A DNA stretch of 64,000 nt from Haloactinopolyspora alba (GTDB taxonomy: Bacteria > Actinomycetota > Actinomycetes > Jiangellales > Jiangellaceae): NCBI RefSeq assembly GCF_003014555.1, contig NZ_PYGE01000002.1, positions 186,001-250,000 of the forward strand, in the 5' to 3' direction. Shown here piece after piece: positions 27,021 to 34,465 of the stretch (its first letter is position 1; every line of letters starts with the position of its first letter). The notes under the pieces are model-generated. The model searched no databases. It worked only from the letters and a program-made list of their open reading frames with translations, and was not told the origin of the DNA. The position numbers were made by a program, and so were the translations under genes.

Positions 27021-27114
27021 TCGCGGTGAGCACCTCGCCGAGCAATTTGACGCTACGTCCGCAGCAGAACGAATGGCAAAGACGAAATGTCAGCAGCCGC
27101 CATAGGGAATCCCT
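27021..27114 (+). repeat. 94-bp dispersed repeat, copy 2
   Basis: 90% identical to 21693-21786 in the same orientation. Its core at 27102-27116 is ATAGGGAATCCCTAT, with seven-base arms around a central A. It stands between the divergent starts of the SDR at 26937 and the lipoprotein at 27214. Together with copy 1 it brackets the LysR-reductase block. Confidence 0.85.
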
Positions 27115-27213
27115 ATATCGCTCCAAGGCGAGGCGGAACCGGACGGGTGCGGTGGACGTCGGATCCATGCGACACCGAGCCGCATCGACGACTCCATCGC
27201 AGAGGAGAGGTCC

Positions 27214-27699
27214 GTGCTCATGTGGCGAAAGCACCGAGCTGTACCCGCCGTCGCGATCGTGGTGCTCGGTGGCCTCACGGCCTGTGGATCAGAGGATCAG
27301 CCGAGCGATCGTGGCGAACAGCGTGTTCAGGCGCAGAACAACGGCGACGAGACCACTGACATCAGCGCTTCGTGCGCCAAGCCCATGACCGACGTGTCCG
27401 ACGCCACCGTTGTCGCGGGCGAGTCGATCGGCGTGTCCGCCAAGGGGATGTGGGAACAGTGTCTCCCTCCTGGCTGGAACACTCCGGGCGTGACACCCGG
27501 CGAGCGGGTCCCGGACACGGATCTGCGTGTCGTGTGGCGACAGGGCTCCGCGGAGTCTGTCCTGGACACTGTGGACGCCGACGCTGACGGCGTCGTCGAA
27601 CTGTCGGTGACGATTCCCGACGATGCGCAACCGGGGGCGGCCGACATCACGATCGCCACCGCAGTGTCAGCAACGGTCACCGTCGAATCAGCGAACTGA
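27214..27699 (+). CDS. Small secreted lipoprotein of unknown function
   Basis: A 161-residue precursor. A basic start, a hydrophobic segment AVAIVVLGGL and the lipobox LTAC with Cys24 make it a lipoprotein. The mature part has two further cysteines (CAKPM, EQCLPPG) that could form a disulfide. It ends in a beta-rich domain (VVELSVTIPDDAQPGAADITI) that looks like an immunoglobulin-type fold. I do not recognise a family. GGAGAGG precedes both GTG 27214 and ATG 27220, and either may be the start. It is divergent from the SDR gene. Confidence 0.75.
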   Translation: MLMWRKHRAVPAVAIVVLGGLTACGSEDQPSDRGEQRVQAQNNGDETTDISASCAKPMTDVSDATVVAGESIGVSAKGMWEQCLPPGWNTPGVTPGERVPDTDLRVVWRQGSAESVLDTVDADADGVVELSVTIPDDAQPGAADITIATAVSATVTVESAN

Positions 27700-27767
27700 C
27701 GATCCGGCGCTCATCGCCGCGACCGCGCCGAGCCACGGCGGCGGGACGTCGCCCGCGCCCTGACGGT

Positions 27768-28484
27768 TCATGCCGCCGAGATCACCCGCGACGCCACCGT
27801 CACGTTGCTGCCGAGCCGCTCGAGTTCTTTCGCCAGACCGTCGGCGGCTGCTCGCAGCGCGTCGTCGCTCATCGGGTCGAGAGCGTCGAGGATGAACACC
27901 GCCGAGGTCGTCGTGTCGGTGAGTGCGGTGCGCCGGCCCTGCCGCCAGTTCCAGCGGCGGCACGTCACGCCGGCGTCGTCGCACCACACCACCTCGCCGG
28001 GATCCGGATTCTCGACGACCGGCGCACCGTCGGCGATGGTGTCGAACGGCTCCGCACCGGTCGCGCGGATCAGCTGCGGTGCTCCCTGGTAGCAGGCCAG
28101 GTCCTCACCGCCCAACGGCACCTGATGCAGCACCGAGATCGCGTTGTAGGCATCGGTGAGCCGGTTCACCCGCGGCAGTCCCGTCGCCGCACGCCGCATG
28201 AGCGCCTCGAGGCTGTTGCGGGTCCGCTGCGGCTTCGCGCCGAACGCGCGGTACGCCTCGCGCCACGCGGCAACGTGCGGAACCTCGGTGAACGGACGGT
28301 CAGCGAGGGTCTGCGCTGCCGCATCCTCGGCGGCGACCATGAGCTTCTCGTCGTCGGGAGCGCTGGGGCCGGGTTCGATGCCGTCGGCGGCCATCAGCAG
28401 TACCCGGTAGTCGGGGCGCAGCGCGAACACCTCCGGGGCGACGCGCGCGGAAGCCAGAAATCGGGTCTGCGACGGGTCAGGCAT
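27768..28484 (-). CDS. B3/B4 tRNA-binding domain protein
   Basis: A 238-residue protein made of a B3/B4 domain like that of the phenylalanyl-tRNA synthetase beta chain (VAAWREAYRAFGAKPQRTRNS, LPRVNRLTDAYNAISV, GGEDLACYQG). Free-standing B3/B4 proteins may act in aminoacyl-tRNA editing, but most are uncharacterised. The ATG at 28484 overlaps the end of the XRE-cupin gene by eight bases, so the two are co-expressed. That start also removes nine non-conserved residues. Confidence 0.8.
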   Translation of the reverse strand: MPDPSQTRFLASARVAPEVFALRPDYRVLLMAADGIEPGPSAPDDEKLMVAAEDAAAQTLADRPFTEVPHVAAWREAYRAFGAKPQRTRNSLEALMRRAATGLPRVNRLTDAYNAISVLHQVPLGGEDLACYQGAPQLIRATGAEPFDTIADGAPVVENPDPGEVVWCDDAGVTCRRWNWRQGRRTALTDTTTSAVFILDALDPMSDDALRAAADGLAKELERLGSNVTVASRVISAA

Positions 28485-29082
28485 GCGTGTTCCCTGTTCG
28501 GTGCCCGGCACCGACCCCGGGCTCGTGGACGGTCAGCGAAAACCGGGCCGGCTCCTCGCCGGGGTTCGCATAGGAATGGGGCTCGTCTCCGGCGAAGGTC
28601 AGGGCGTCGTCGGGACCGAGCGTGAACGTGTCGTCAGCCACCGTGACGGTGAGGGTGCCTTCGATGACGTGCAGGAGTTCTTTCGTGCCGGCGGAGTGAG
28701 CTTCGCTCGCGTGGTGCTCCCCGGGCGCAAGGGTCCATGTCCAGAGCTCGACCACGTCCGGCGGTTCGGTGCCGGCGACGAGCACTCCGCGGCCGCCGGA
28801 TGCGCCGCGCCACAGCACCGCGCCTTCGCCGGTACGGGTGACACTTGCGCGATCGTGCGCAGGAGGTTCGACCAGGGCGGGCAGGCCGACCCCCAGGGCG
28901 TCGCCGAGACGCAGCAGGGTGCCGATGCTCGGATTCGTCGCTCCCTGTTCGACGTTCACGACCATCCGGCGGCTCACGCCCGCGTGCTCGGCGAGTTGGT
29001 CCAGCGTCCAGCCCACAGAAGTCCGCTCGTGCCGGACGCGTGCGCCGATCAGCGCAGCCAGCGTGTCCGTGTCCGCCTCCAT
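28477..29082 (-). CDS. XRE family regulator with C-terminal cupin domain
   Basis: 201 residues. The HTH_3 domain spans residues 8-62 (VRHERTSVGWTLDQLAEHAG, SRRMVVNVEQGATNPSIGTLLRLGDAL). The cupin domain spans about 105-190 (ELWTWTLAPGEHHASEAHSAGTKELL, then a DDALTFAGDEPHSYANP turn). These regulators sense a small ligand and usually control the neighbouring gene, here the B3/B4 protein, with which it overlaps. TATGAT just before the ATG and the GTGCAT half-sites upstream suggest a leaderless, self-repressed promoter. Confidence 0.88.
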   Translation of the reverse strand: MEADTDTLAALIGARVRHERTSVGWTLDQLAEHAGVSRRMVVNVEQGATNPSIGTLLRLGDALGVGLPALVEPPAHDRASVTRTGEGAVLWRGASGGRGVLVAGTEPPDVVELWTWTLAPGEHHASEAHSAGTKELLHVIEGTLTVTVADDTFTLGPDDALTFAGDEPHSYANPGEEPARFSLTVHEPGVGAGHRTGNTHA

Positions 29083-29084
29083 GA

Positions 29085-29112
29085 GTGCATCATAATGCAC
29101 TACACAGTGCAT
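29085..29112. promoter_or_regulatory. Triple GTGCAT half-site operator and -10 of the XRE-cupin gene
   Basis: GTGCAT (29085-29090), ATGCAC (29095-29100) and GTGCAT (29107-29112) form two overlapping inverted repeats with four- and six-base spacers. On the minus strand TATGAT (29088-29093) lies inside them, six to seven bases before the ATG. Binding here would block the promoter, which fits autoregulation. Confidence 0.65.
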
Positions 29113-29138
29113 CGAAACTCGCGTTCATGCTCGCGTGA

Positions 29139-29606
29139 TCAGGGTTGTGGCTGCGGCCGCAGATCCGCGACGCCGTGGTAGTCGTCGGTGCGGGCCGCGC
29201 CCGTGGCGTGATATTCGAGCAGCAGCAGGCCCGGCGCCGTGGCCTCGTGCCGAACGAGCCGCAAGCCCGTCGCCGCGTTCGGGTGGGTGAGCAACTGCCG
29301 CCCCGCCCCGATCAGGACCGGCGCCACGACGACGTACTTCGGCAGCGAGTTCATCCGCCCGGTGAAGGGATCGCGGGGGTCGGTGATGCGGGGCCAGTCG
29401 CGTGCGAACGCCTCGTACGTCCGGCGCCCGAGCAGCAGGCCGTCGGCGAGGTCGAGCCACTCCGACGTGCGCTGGACGAACAGCTCGTCGATGTAGGGCA
29501 CCAGCCAGCCGCCACGGCTGAAGCCGTCGCTGGTGTCCTCCGTTCGCGAGCCCGGTCCCTGACTCACCCCGTCGAGGGTCAGGAACTGCGTCATGGTGAT
29601 CTTCAT
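29139..29606 (-). CDS. Dihydrofolate reductase family protein with internal deletion
   Basis: 155 residues against about 200-215 for the RibD/DHFR-like family. The N-terminal half is normal (MKITMTQFLTLDGVSQGPG, GGWLVPYIDE, LLLGRRTYEAFARDWP, MNSLPKYV). After KYV it continues at once with VVAPVLIGAGRQL, so the usual 60 or so residues between the two (SRTL...WGSG...LVDEL) are missing in frame. Part of the NADPH site would be lost, so activity is doubtful. It is the third gene of an ArsR-SRPBCC-DHFR operon with ATGA overlaps, and such trios are common and uncharacterised. Confidence 0.75.
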   Translation of the reverse strand: MKITMTQFLTLDGVSQGPGSRTEDTSDGFSRGGWLVPYIDELFVQRTSEWLDLADGLLLGRRTYEAFARDWPRITDPRDPFTGRMNSLPKYVVVAPVLIGAGRQLLTHPNAATGLRLVRHEATAPGLLLLEYHATGAARTDDYHGVADLRPQPQP

Positions 29607-30073
29607 GCCGCGTTCTCCACGAACCGGCTGAGCTGGTCCGCGACGGTGCCCCAGCCCTGCGTGAAGCCCAGTTCGGCATGGCGTTTCCTCGCGGCCGGAT
29701 CTCCGTGCCGCACGACGATCCGGTAGTCGGTGCTGTCGGCGTGCTCGCGCAGCGTGATCTCCGCGGTCATCGCGACGGGGTCGGGGTTCGCCGGACGCCA
29801 CTGGCTGTCCACGGTGTTGGTGAACACGAGGCGCTCGAGCTCGTCCACCAGCAGGAAGCACGCATCGAGGTGCGGGCCGAACGTGACGCCGTCGTCGCTC
29901 ATCCTGGTGACGAACGCGCCACCGGGGCGGACCTCCAACCGGTCGACGCGGCACAGCGTCGGGGCGGGGACCCACCACTGGGACAGACTGGCCGGCTCGG
30001 TCCACGCGTCCCAGACGGCCCTGCGGGGCGCCCGGATGACGCGTTCGATGCTGAGGTCCAGATCGGGGTTCAT
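29603..30073 (-). CDS. SRPBCC / AHSA1-like protein
   Basis: A 156-residue START-like fold protein (activator of Hsp90 ATPase homologue 1-like). Typical features are LSIERVIRAPRRAVWDAWTEPASLSQWW at the start (shown here by its ends, residues 7-34), VRPGGAFVTRM and QGWGTVADQLSRFVE at the end. The family binds hydrophobic ligands; the function is unknown. It overlaps ArsR upstream and the DHFR-like gene downstream by four bases each, so it is translated as part of that operon. Confidence 0.88.
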   Translation of the reverse strand: MNPDLDLSIERVIRAPRRAVWDAWTEPASLSQWWVPAPTLCRVDRLEVRPGGAFVTRMSDDGVTFGPHLDACFLLVDELERLVFTNTVDSQWRPANPDPVAMTAEITLREHADSTDYRIVVRHGDPAARKRHAELGFTQGWGTVADQLSRFVENAA

Positions 30074-30408
30074 CTCGTGTTCCTCTCCGTTTCGGTGACG
30101 AACCGCTCGAGCCGGTCGGTGCGGCCTTCCCAGAGGCGGCGCTGCTCGGTGAGCCAGTCCTCGACGACCGCGAGCCGTTCGCGGTTGAGTTCGCAGGTAC
30201 GCACGCGGCCGGACTTCGTCGTGCGGATCAGCTCGTTCTCCTCGAGCATCCGCACGTGCTTCATGAACGAGGGAAGGGTCATCGTGGCGTCGCGCGCCAG
30301 GTCGCCGACGCTCGCCGGCCCGTGCCCGAGGCGGTGGATCACGGCGCGCCTCGTGGGGTCCGCGAGAGCGAGGAACACTCCGTCGAGCCCTGCCAAATGC
30401 TGTGCCAC
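30070..30408 (-). CDS. ArsR family transcriptional regulator
   Basis: A 112-residue winged-helix repressor: VFLALADPTRRAVIHRLGHGPASVGDLA, LPSFMKHVRMLEENELI and KSGRVRTCEL (residues 10-70). No metal-binding Cys pair is visible, as in ArsR proteins paired with SRPBCC proteins. The GTG start is about seven bases after a GATACT -10, so the mRNA is nearly leaderless. The inverted repeat at 30413-30439 covers this promoter and is the likely autoregulatory site. Confidence 0.9.
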   Translation of the reverse strand: MAQHLAGLDGVFLALADPTRRAVIHRLGHGPASVGDLARDATMTLPSFMKHVRMLEENELIRTTKSGRVRTCELNRERLAVVEDWLTEQRRLWEGRTDRLERFVTETERNTR

Positions 30409-30412
30409 GAGG

Positions 30413-30439
30413 CTAAGTATCTCCGGCTGCGATACTTAG
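30413..30439. promoter_or_regulatory. ArsR operator over its own promoter
   Basis: CTAAGTATC (30413-30421) and its exact complement GATACTTAG (30431-30439). On the minus strand TTGCGC, a 17-bp spacer and GATACT form the promoter, and the repeat lies over the spacer and -10. The arms are AT-rich against the background. Confidence 0.75.
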
Positions 30440-30473
30440 CGCAAGGGCACAGTGTGACGGGTCTGCGCGGCGG

Positions 30474-30905
30474 TCAGATCGCGTAGCGACTGACGGTCTC
30501 CGGGTGGATGACGAGACGGACCAGGTCAGTGGCCATGATCTCGGCGAGGTCGTCGGCGCGGGCATGGTCGTCGAGGTCCCAGTAGCGCGGGGCGAGGCGT
30601 GTGCACAGGTCGTATGCGCCGTCGGGCTCCACGGTGGTGTGCCCGGCGACCGCCACCCAGCGCTCGCGTTCCCCCACCGGCGCGGCGACGACGATCGAGG
30701 CGCGGGGGTCGCGCGTCAGGCGCCGCACCTTGAGCGTGTCCGAAGCGGTGAACAGTTGGATCGTGCCCTCGGTGGTGGCCTCGAACCACACCGGCCGCGG
30801 CTGAGGCGGCAGCGGCCCGGCGGCCACGGACAGGAACCCGTGCAAGGGGCGTCCGAGGAACTCGAGGTCCTCGGCGGTCAGTCTGCTGCTGGTGACGTTG
30901 TTCAT
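30474..30905 (-). CDS. PPOX class flavin/F420-binding protein
   Basis: A 143-residue split-barrel protein of the pyridoxamine 5'-phosphate oxidase-like superfamily. FLGRPLHGFLSVAAGPLPPQPRPVWF, IQLFTASDTLKVRRLTRDPRASIVV and RYWDLDDHARAD (segments at 14-39, 50-75 and 108-119) fit. The cofactor may be FMN or F420 and the substrate is unknown. Start 30905 is the ATG that begins the domain. It is divergent from the AraC gene, with 58 bp between the two starts, so AraC may control it. Confidence 0.8.
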   Translation of the reverse strand: MNNVTSSRLTAEDLEFLGRPLHGFLSVAAGPLPPQPRPVWFEATTEGTIQLFTASDTLKVRRLTRDPRASIVVAAPVGERERWVAVAGHTTVEPDGAYDLCTRLAPRYWDLDDHARADDLAEIMATDLVRLVIHPETVSRYAI

Positions 30906-30963
30906 GACATCGATTGAACACGGCCGACTTGGACGGAGCCATAGGTAAGAAGCCGGATCACCT

Positions 30964-31968
30964 GTGTCATCGTCTATCCTCGCGGAGGTGGACGTCTTCA
31001 GTGACCTGATCCGAGGGGTGCGAGCCCACGGATCGTTGTTCGGCAGCTCGACCCTGTCCCCGCCCTGGGCGCTGCACTTCGTGGACGGGGCTCCGCTGAC
31101 CCTGTGCACCGTCCTCACCGGAGCGGGCTGGATCGTGCCGGAGCACCGTCCACCCGAGCCGCTCCGGGCCGGCGAGACGATCGTCGTCCGCGGTCCCGCG
31201 ACGTTCACCTTCGTCGACGAACTCGAGACCCCGGCCGAGCCGGTCGCGTGCGGAGAGCACTGCGCGGCACCGGAAGAGGGTGGGACGAGGTACCGGCGCG
31301 GCTGGAACGACCTCTCCGGGGGCACTGGTGCCGGCGAGGCCGTTTCCGGGGCGACGACCCTGGTCACCGGCGCCTACCCGGTGCGCGGCGAGATCAGCCG
31401 CCGGCTGCTGGACGCGCTGCCCGTCGTGCTGCGCGTGGACGCCGGCAGCACGGCCGACGCCGTGCTGGAGCACCTCGCCGCCGAGGTCGCCGTCGACACC
31501 CCGGGCCAGCAGGTGGTCCTCGACCGGCTGCTGGACTGGATGCTGGTCTGCACGCTGCGTGAATGGTTCGACCGGCCCGACGGCGCACCTCCTGCCTGGT
31601 GGGCTGCCCAGCGGGATCCGGTGGTCGGCGACGCGCTGCGCCTGTTGCACGCCGACCCGGCGGCACCGTGGACGGTCGCCGCGCTGGCCGAGCTCACCCA
31701 GGTGTCGCGTTCGACGTTGGCCAAGCGGTTCACCGAGCTGGTCGGGGAGCCGCCGCTGACCTACCTCACCCGCTGGCGCATGACGCTCGCGGCGGACCGG
31801 CTCGTCGAGCACGAGGCCACGACCGTCGCGGACGTCGCCCATACGGTGGGCTACTCCGACCCGTTCGGGTTCAGTGCGGCGTTCAAGCGGGTCCGGGGTG
31901 TCAACCCGAGCGAGTTCCGCCGCACCACGACGCGCACGTCCCGAGCGGCCGAACCGGCACTGTCCTGA
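30964..31968 (+). CDS. AraC family transcriptional regulator (cupin_6 type)
   Basis: 334 residues. The N-terminal cupin-like sensor begins VDVFSDLIRGVRAHGSLF. The C-terminal double HTH spans residues about 215-315 (PWTVAALAELTQVSRSTLAKRF, LTRWRMTLAADRL, VADVAHTVGYSDPFGFSAAFKR). Such regulators usually control an adjacent oxidoreductase, here perhaps the divergent PPOX gene. The start may be GTG 30964 or GTG 30988; homologues tend to start at the latter (MDVFSD). Confidence 0.88.
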   Translation: MSSSILAEVDVFSDLIRGVRAHGSLFGSSTLSPPWALHFVDGAPLTLCTVLTGAGWIVPEHRPPEPLRAGETIVVRGPATFTFVDELETPAEPVACGEHCAAPEEGGTRYRRGWNDLSGGTGAGEAVSGATTLVTGAYPVRGEISRRLLDALPVVLRVDAGSTADAVLEHLAAEVAVDTPGQQVVLDRLLDWMLVCTLREWFDRPDGAPPAWWAAQRDPVVGDALRLLHADPAAPWTVAALAELTQVSRSTLAKRFTELVGEPPLTYLTRWRMTLAADRLVEHEATTVADVAHTVGYSDPFGFSAAFKRVRGVNPSEFRRTTTRTSRAAEPALS

Positions 31969-31982
31969 GGTCAGGCGCGCGT

Positions 31983-32072
31983 GCGCTCGACATACAAATC
32001 AGCGACGAATGTCGGCTCGAAGTCGCGAATATCCGTCGGATTTTTGCATGTCGAGCGCTCACATGTATGTCG
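31983..32072. promoter_or_regulatory. AT-rich region with a cluster of CGACAT/ATGTCG half-sites
   Basis: An 11-bp perfect inverted repeat (GCGCTCGACAT at 31983-31993, complement at 32048-32058) and in all four CGACAT or ATGTCG hexamers occur within 90 bp. The segment is clearly AT-richer than the genome. It looks like a regulated promoter, but only the decayed transposase follows, so its gene may have been lost. Confidence 0.45.
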
Positions 32073-32117
32073 TACCGTGACTGGCCGGGCGCTGCGCATC
32101 AAAGACGCCTTCGCGCG

Positions 32118-32430
32118 CCGCCGCCACGCGATCATTTCCGGACCGTGTTCGCCGACCTCATCGACGGGCCCCTGGCCACCTTCCGTCCGGCCGGTTCGCC
32201 GCGAACAGCGCCTGGGCCACCTGCGCGGCGATCACGCACAACCTGCTGCGCGCCGCCGGAATCCCTGACCAGCCCCGACAGCCGGCGCGCGCGGCGTCAC
32301 CCTGCGCCGACGCCTCGTCACCGTCCCCGCCCCGCCTGGCCCGACCACAACGCCGCGTCGTGCTGCATCTACCCCGCGCACTGGCCATGGGGCGAGCAGT
32401 GGAGCGCGCTCATTCGCCACGTGTTCGCCC
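32118..32430 (+). pseudogene. Remnant of an IS1380 family transposase (3' part)
   Basis: Translation in shifting frames gives pieces of an IS1380-type DDE transposase C-terminus: VFADLIDGPLATFRPA, then RFAANSAWATCAAITHNLLRAAG, then RGVTLRRRLVTVPA, RLARPQRRVVLHLP and HWPWGEQWSALIRHVF. At least three frameshifts separate them, and the N-terminal two thirds, including the first catalytic residues, are missing. It is dead. It marks an old insertion in the decayed stretch between AraC and the small gene at 33069. Confidence 0.85.
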
Positions 32431-32620
32431 CTCCGCCACTGGGCCACTCACCGCCGCCTGAGGATCGACCACCAGCCGCACGCGGCACCGACCGGAGGCC
32501 ACAGTGGAAATGCTGGGCAGACCAGCCACGCCCGACCACAGCCAATACCCGTCAAGATCAACAATCCCGCGCGAAGATCACCGTGCAGCTGGTCCACGGA
32601 TCGAGGCTCAGTGTCAGCTC

Positions 32621-32660
32621 GCTGGTGCGGTGACAGCGAGAACGCTGTCACCGCACCAGC
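32621..32660. repeat. 18-bp perfect inverted repeat with 4-base loop
   Basis: GCTGGTGCGGTGACAGCG (32621-32638) and its exact complement (32643-32660) around AGAA. There is no T-run after it. It lies about 190 bp downstream of the transposase remnant and may be part of the old element or a terminator. Confidence 0.85.
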
Positions 32661-33068
32661 AGCCGGACAAGGCACCCCCGCGTTGCTTGTAGCTGCAGCG
32701 TACGGGCACAACGGCCTGTGAAATCTTGAGACGATCCGGTCGATCGGACGTCGAACCCAGCCGGCACCGAGGTACGACCCGAGCCTCGAGCTTCCTGCCT
32801 CAGCGACCGAGCGCCGCGGCATCCCGGCACCGAGCTCGGCGAGACGGCTCTGCGCGAGCCATCGGACGTCGACACGGTCCGCACGCCCGACCGGACCGGA
32901 TGGAGCAGACACGACACCCTCGCACCGGAGCCTTCGTCGTCGCGGCGGCGAGAACTCCGGACTCGTCTTGGGTGGTCCCGCGGTACTGCAACCGTGCCGC
33001 CGCCAGGAGAAGTCCAGCAGGCTCTGTGCGGGTGCTGCATGGCGCGGCGTCATGATGACGTTGACCTG
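32661..33068. other. Decayed non-coding stretch
   Basis: No gene is supported. A 25-bp string at 32922-32946 (beginning GCACCGGAGCCTTCGTCG) is identical to 34776-34800 inside the GlxA-type regulator gene, where it encodes CTGAFVVAA. It may be a remnant of a second such gene. The strand TGTGAAATCTTGAG near 32717 could be an old IS end, but this is weak. Confidence 0.4.
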
Positions 33069-33296
33069 ATGACTCTGCCTGCGAACATCGCTCACGGCAC
33101 GGCCGTCCGGTGGATCGGCGTCCCGTACACAGAGCTGTCCGAGGACGTGCTCCCGGGGACAATCGGCGTGTTCCTTGATTTCGACGGGCCGGGATCGTCG
33201 GAAGCGGTGGTGTCCTTTCCTGGGATAGGGACATTCGTCTGCTCAACCGAGGACGTCGAGGTTGCTGCCATCAACGACGAACCGACTCGACCATGA
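33069..33296 (+). CDS. Small hypothetical protein
   Basis: A 75-residue frame starting MTLPANIAHGTAVRWIG, with GVPYTELSEDVLPGTIGVFLDF and SEAVVSFPGIGTFVCS, a beta-rich acidic composition and typical third-position GC. I do not recognise a family. No good Shine-Dalgarno is visible, and an in-frame ATG at 33039 (MARRHDD) is an alternative. It stands at the edge of the decayed stretch, so it may be a fragment. Confidence 0.45.
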   Translation: MTLPANIAHGTAVRWIGVPYTELSEDVLPGTIGVFLDFDGPGSSEAVVSFPGIGTFVCSTEDVEVAAINDEPTRP

Positions 33297-33354
33297 AGTT
33301 CACCATCGACAGCTGGGGTGTGAGTTGCGCACTCGAGAGTGACCACACCTCTGG

Positions 33355-34395
33355 CTATCCGGTCCGTGCGCATTCGACGTCGACATCTCGTGTCGACAGG
33401 GTGAGGTGATCCGGGGTGAGCGCCTCCAGGAAGTCGCGTGCGTCGAAGGTCTCGCCCGGTGCGGCAGCGCCCCGGATCACCGCCCGTCCGTCCAGCAGCC
33501 GCTGCACGGCCTCGACGACGAGGGGCGCGGTGACGGCGTAGATGTCTCGTCCTCCTGCCGAGATGCGGCGCTGGGCACGTCCCCGGCATACGGTCACGTC
33601 GACGACGAACCGCTGGGCGGAGCGACCGGTCTCGTCGATGGCCTGAGGTGCGGGTGTGCCGGAATCGTGGATGTCGTCCAGCGCGTCACTGGCCAGGTAG
33701 GTGCGGACGGACGATACGTTCAGGTGCCGAGCCACGCTGATGACCTCGGTGAACGGTGCGCCGATCACGGTTCGCCGCCCCAACGGCTCGGGGAACTCCC
33801 AGTCGCGGACCGGCGCGGTCGTGGGTGCCGGGACGAGTTGCCCGCCCTCGACGACGAGGCGGGTCGCGGTGTTGCGTCGACCGGTGTTCCGCGTGCCGAT
33901 CGTCGGCCACCACCTGTCGATACCGATCGCGACGACGATCTCGTCCATGGCGTCCCAATCGGCGGCCGCCGCGGTTGCCAGGAGGTCGGCGAGGCCACCG
34001 TAGAAGGCCATGGCCGGCACCGCCGCGACGCCTGCGTGCTGCGCGCGCCTGTCATGGGAGTCGTAGATCTGCTGGGCTGCTGCCTGCTCCGCGCTGATGT
34101 CGAGATAGTGCGCCCCGGCCTCTATCGCGGTCTTCGCGACCGGGACGGCGGTGTCGAGGAACGGGCCGGCGCAGTTGACGACCGCCGCGACACCCCGCAT
34201 CGCGGCGTCCAACGCCCGGTCGTCGTCGACGGCCGCCGGCCGTACATCGAGGCCGGGGTGCTGCGACCCCAGGTCCTTCAGAGCCGCCGGGTCTCGGCCG
34301 GACAACACCGGCGAGAAGCCACGTCGCAGCAGCTCGGCCACCACGAACCGCCCGGTGTGTCCGTAGGCGCCGTACACGAGTACGTCTTCATTCAC
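33355..34395 (-). CDS. Saccharopine dehydrogenase-like NAD(P)-binding protein
   Basis: A 346-residue protein. The Rossmann start VLVYGAYGHTGRFVVAELL (GxxGxTG type), VAAVVNCAGPF and YLDISAEQA are typical of saccharopine dehydrogenase/trans-enoyl reductase-like proteins. The family acts on varied substrates, and lysine metabolism cannot be inferred. It is divergent from the GlxA-type regulator, about 70 bp apart, and that regulator likely controls it. Confidence 0.85.
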   Translation of the reverse strand: MNEDVLVYGAYGHTGRFVVAELLRRGFSPVLSGRDPAALKDLGSQHPGLDVRPAAVDDDRALDAAMRGVAAVVNCAGPFLDTAVPVAKTAIEAGAHYLDISAEQAAAQQIYDSHDRRAQHAGVAAVPAMAFYGGLADLLATAAAADWDAMDEIVVAIGIDRWWPTIGTRNTGRRNTATRLVVEGGQLVPAPTTAPVRDWEFPEPLGRRTVIGAPFTEVISVARHLNVSSVRTYLASDALDDIHDSGTPAPQAIDETGRSAQRFVVDVTVCRGRAQRRISAGGRDIYAVTAPLVVEAVQRLLDGRAVIRGAAAPGETFDARDFLEALTPDHLTLSTRDVDVECARTG

Positions 34396-34465
34396 GCCGC
34401 CATCCCATCAACTCGAGGGGGCGTGGACGAGTGTCTGATCCGACAGGGTGCGTACAGTTTCGGAC

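Noticed and set aside
32448-33095. 215-codon minus-strand frame in the decayed stretch
   Set aside because: It is antisense to IS-derived and hairpin DNA, rich in Arg and without any motif.
33355-34395. Lysine degradation (saccharopine dehydrogenase)
   Set aside because: The protein shares only the NAD(P)-binding fold; no other lysine gene is near.
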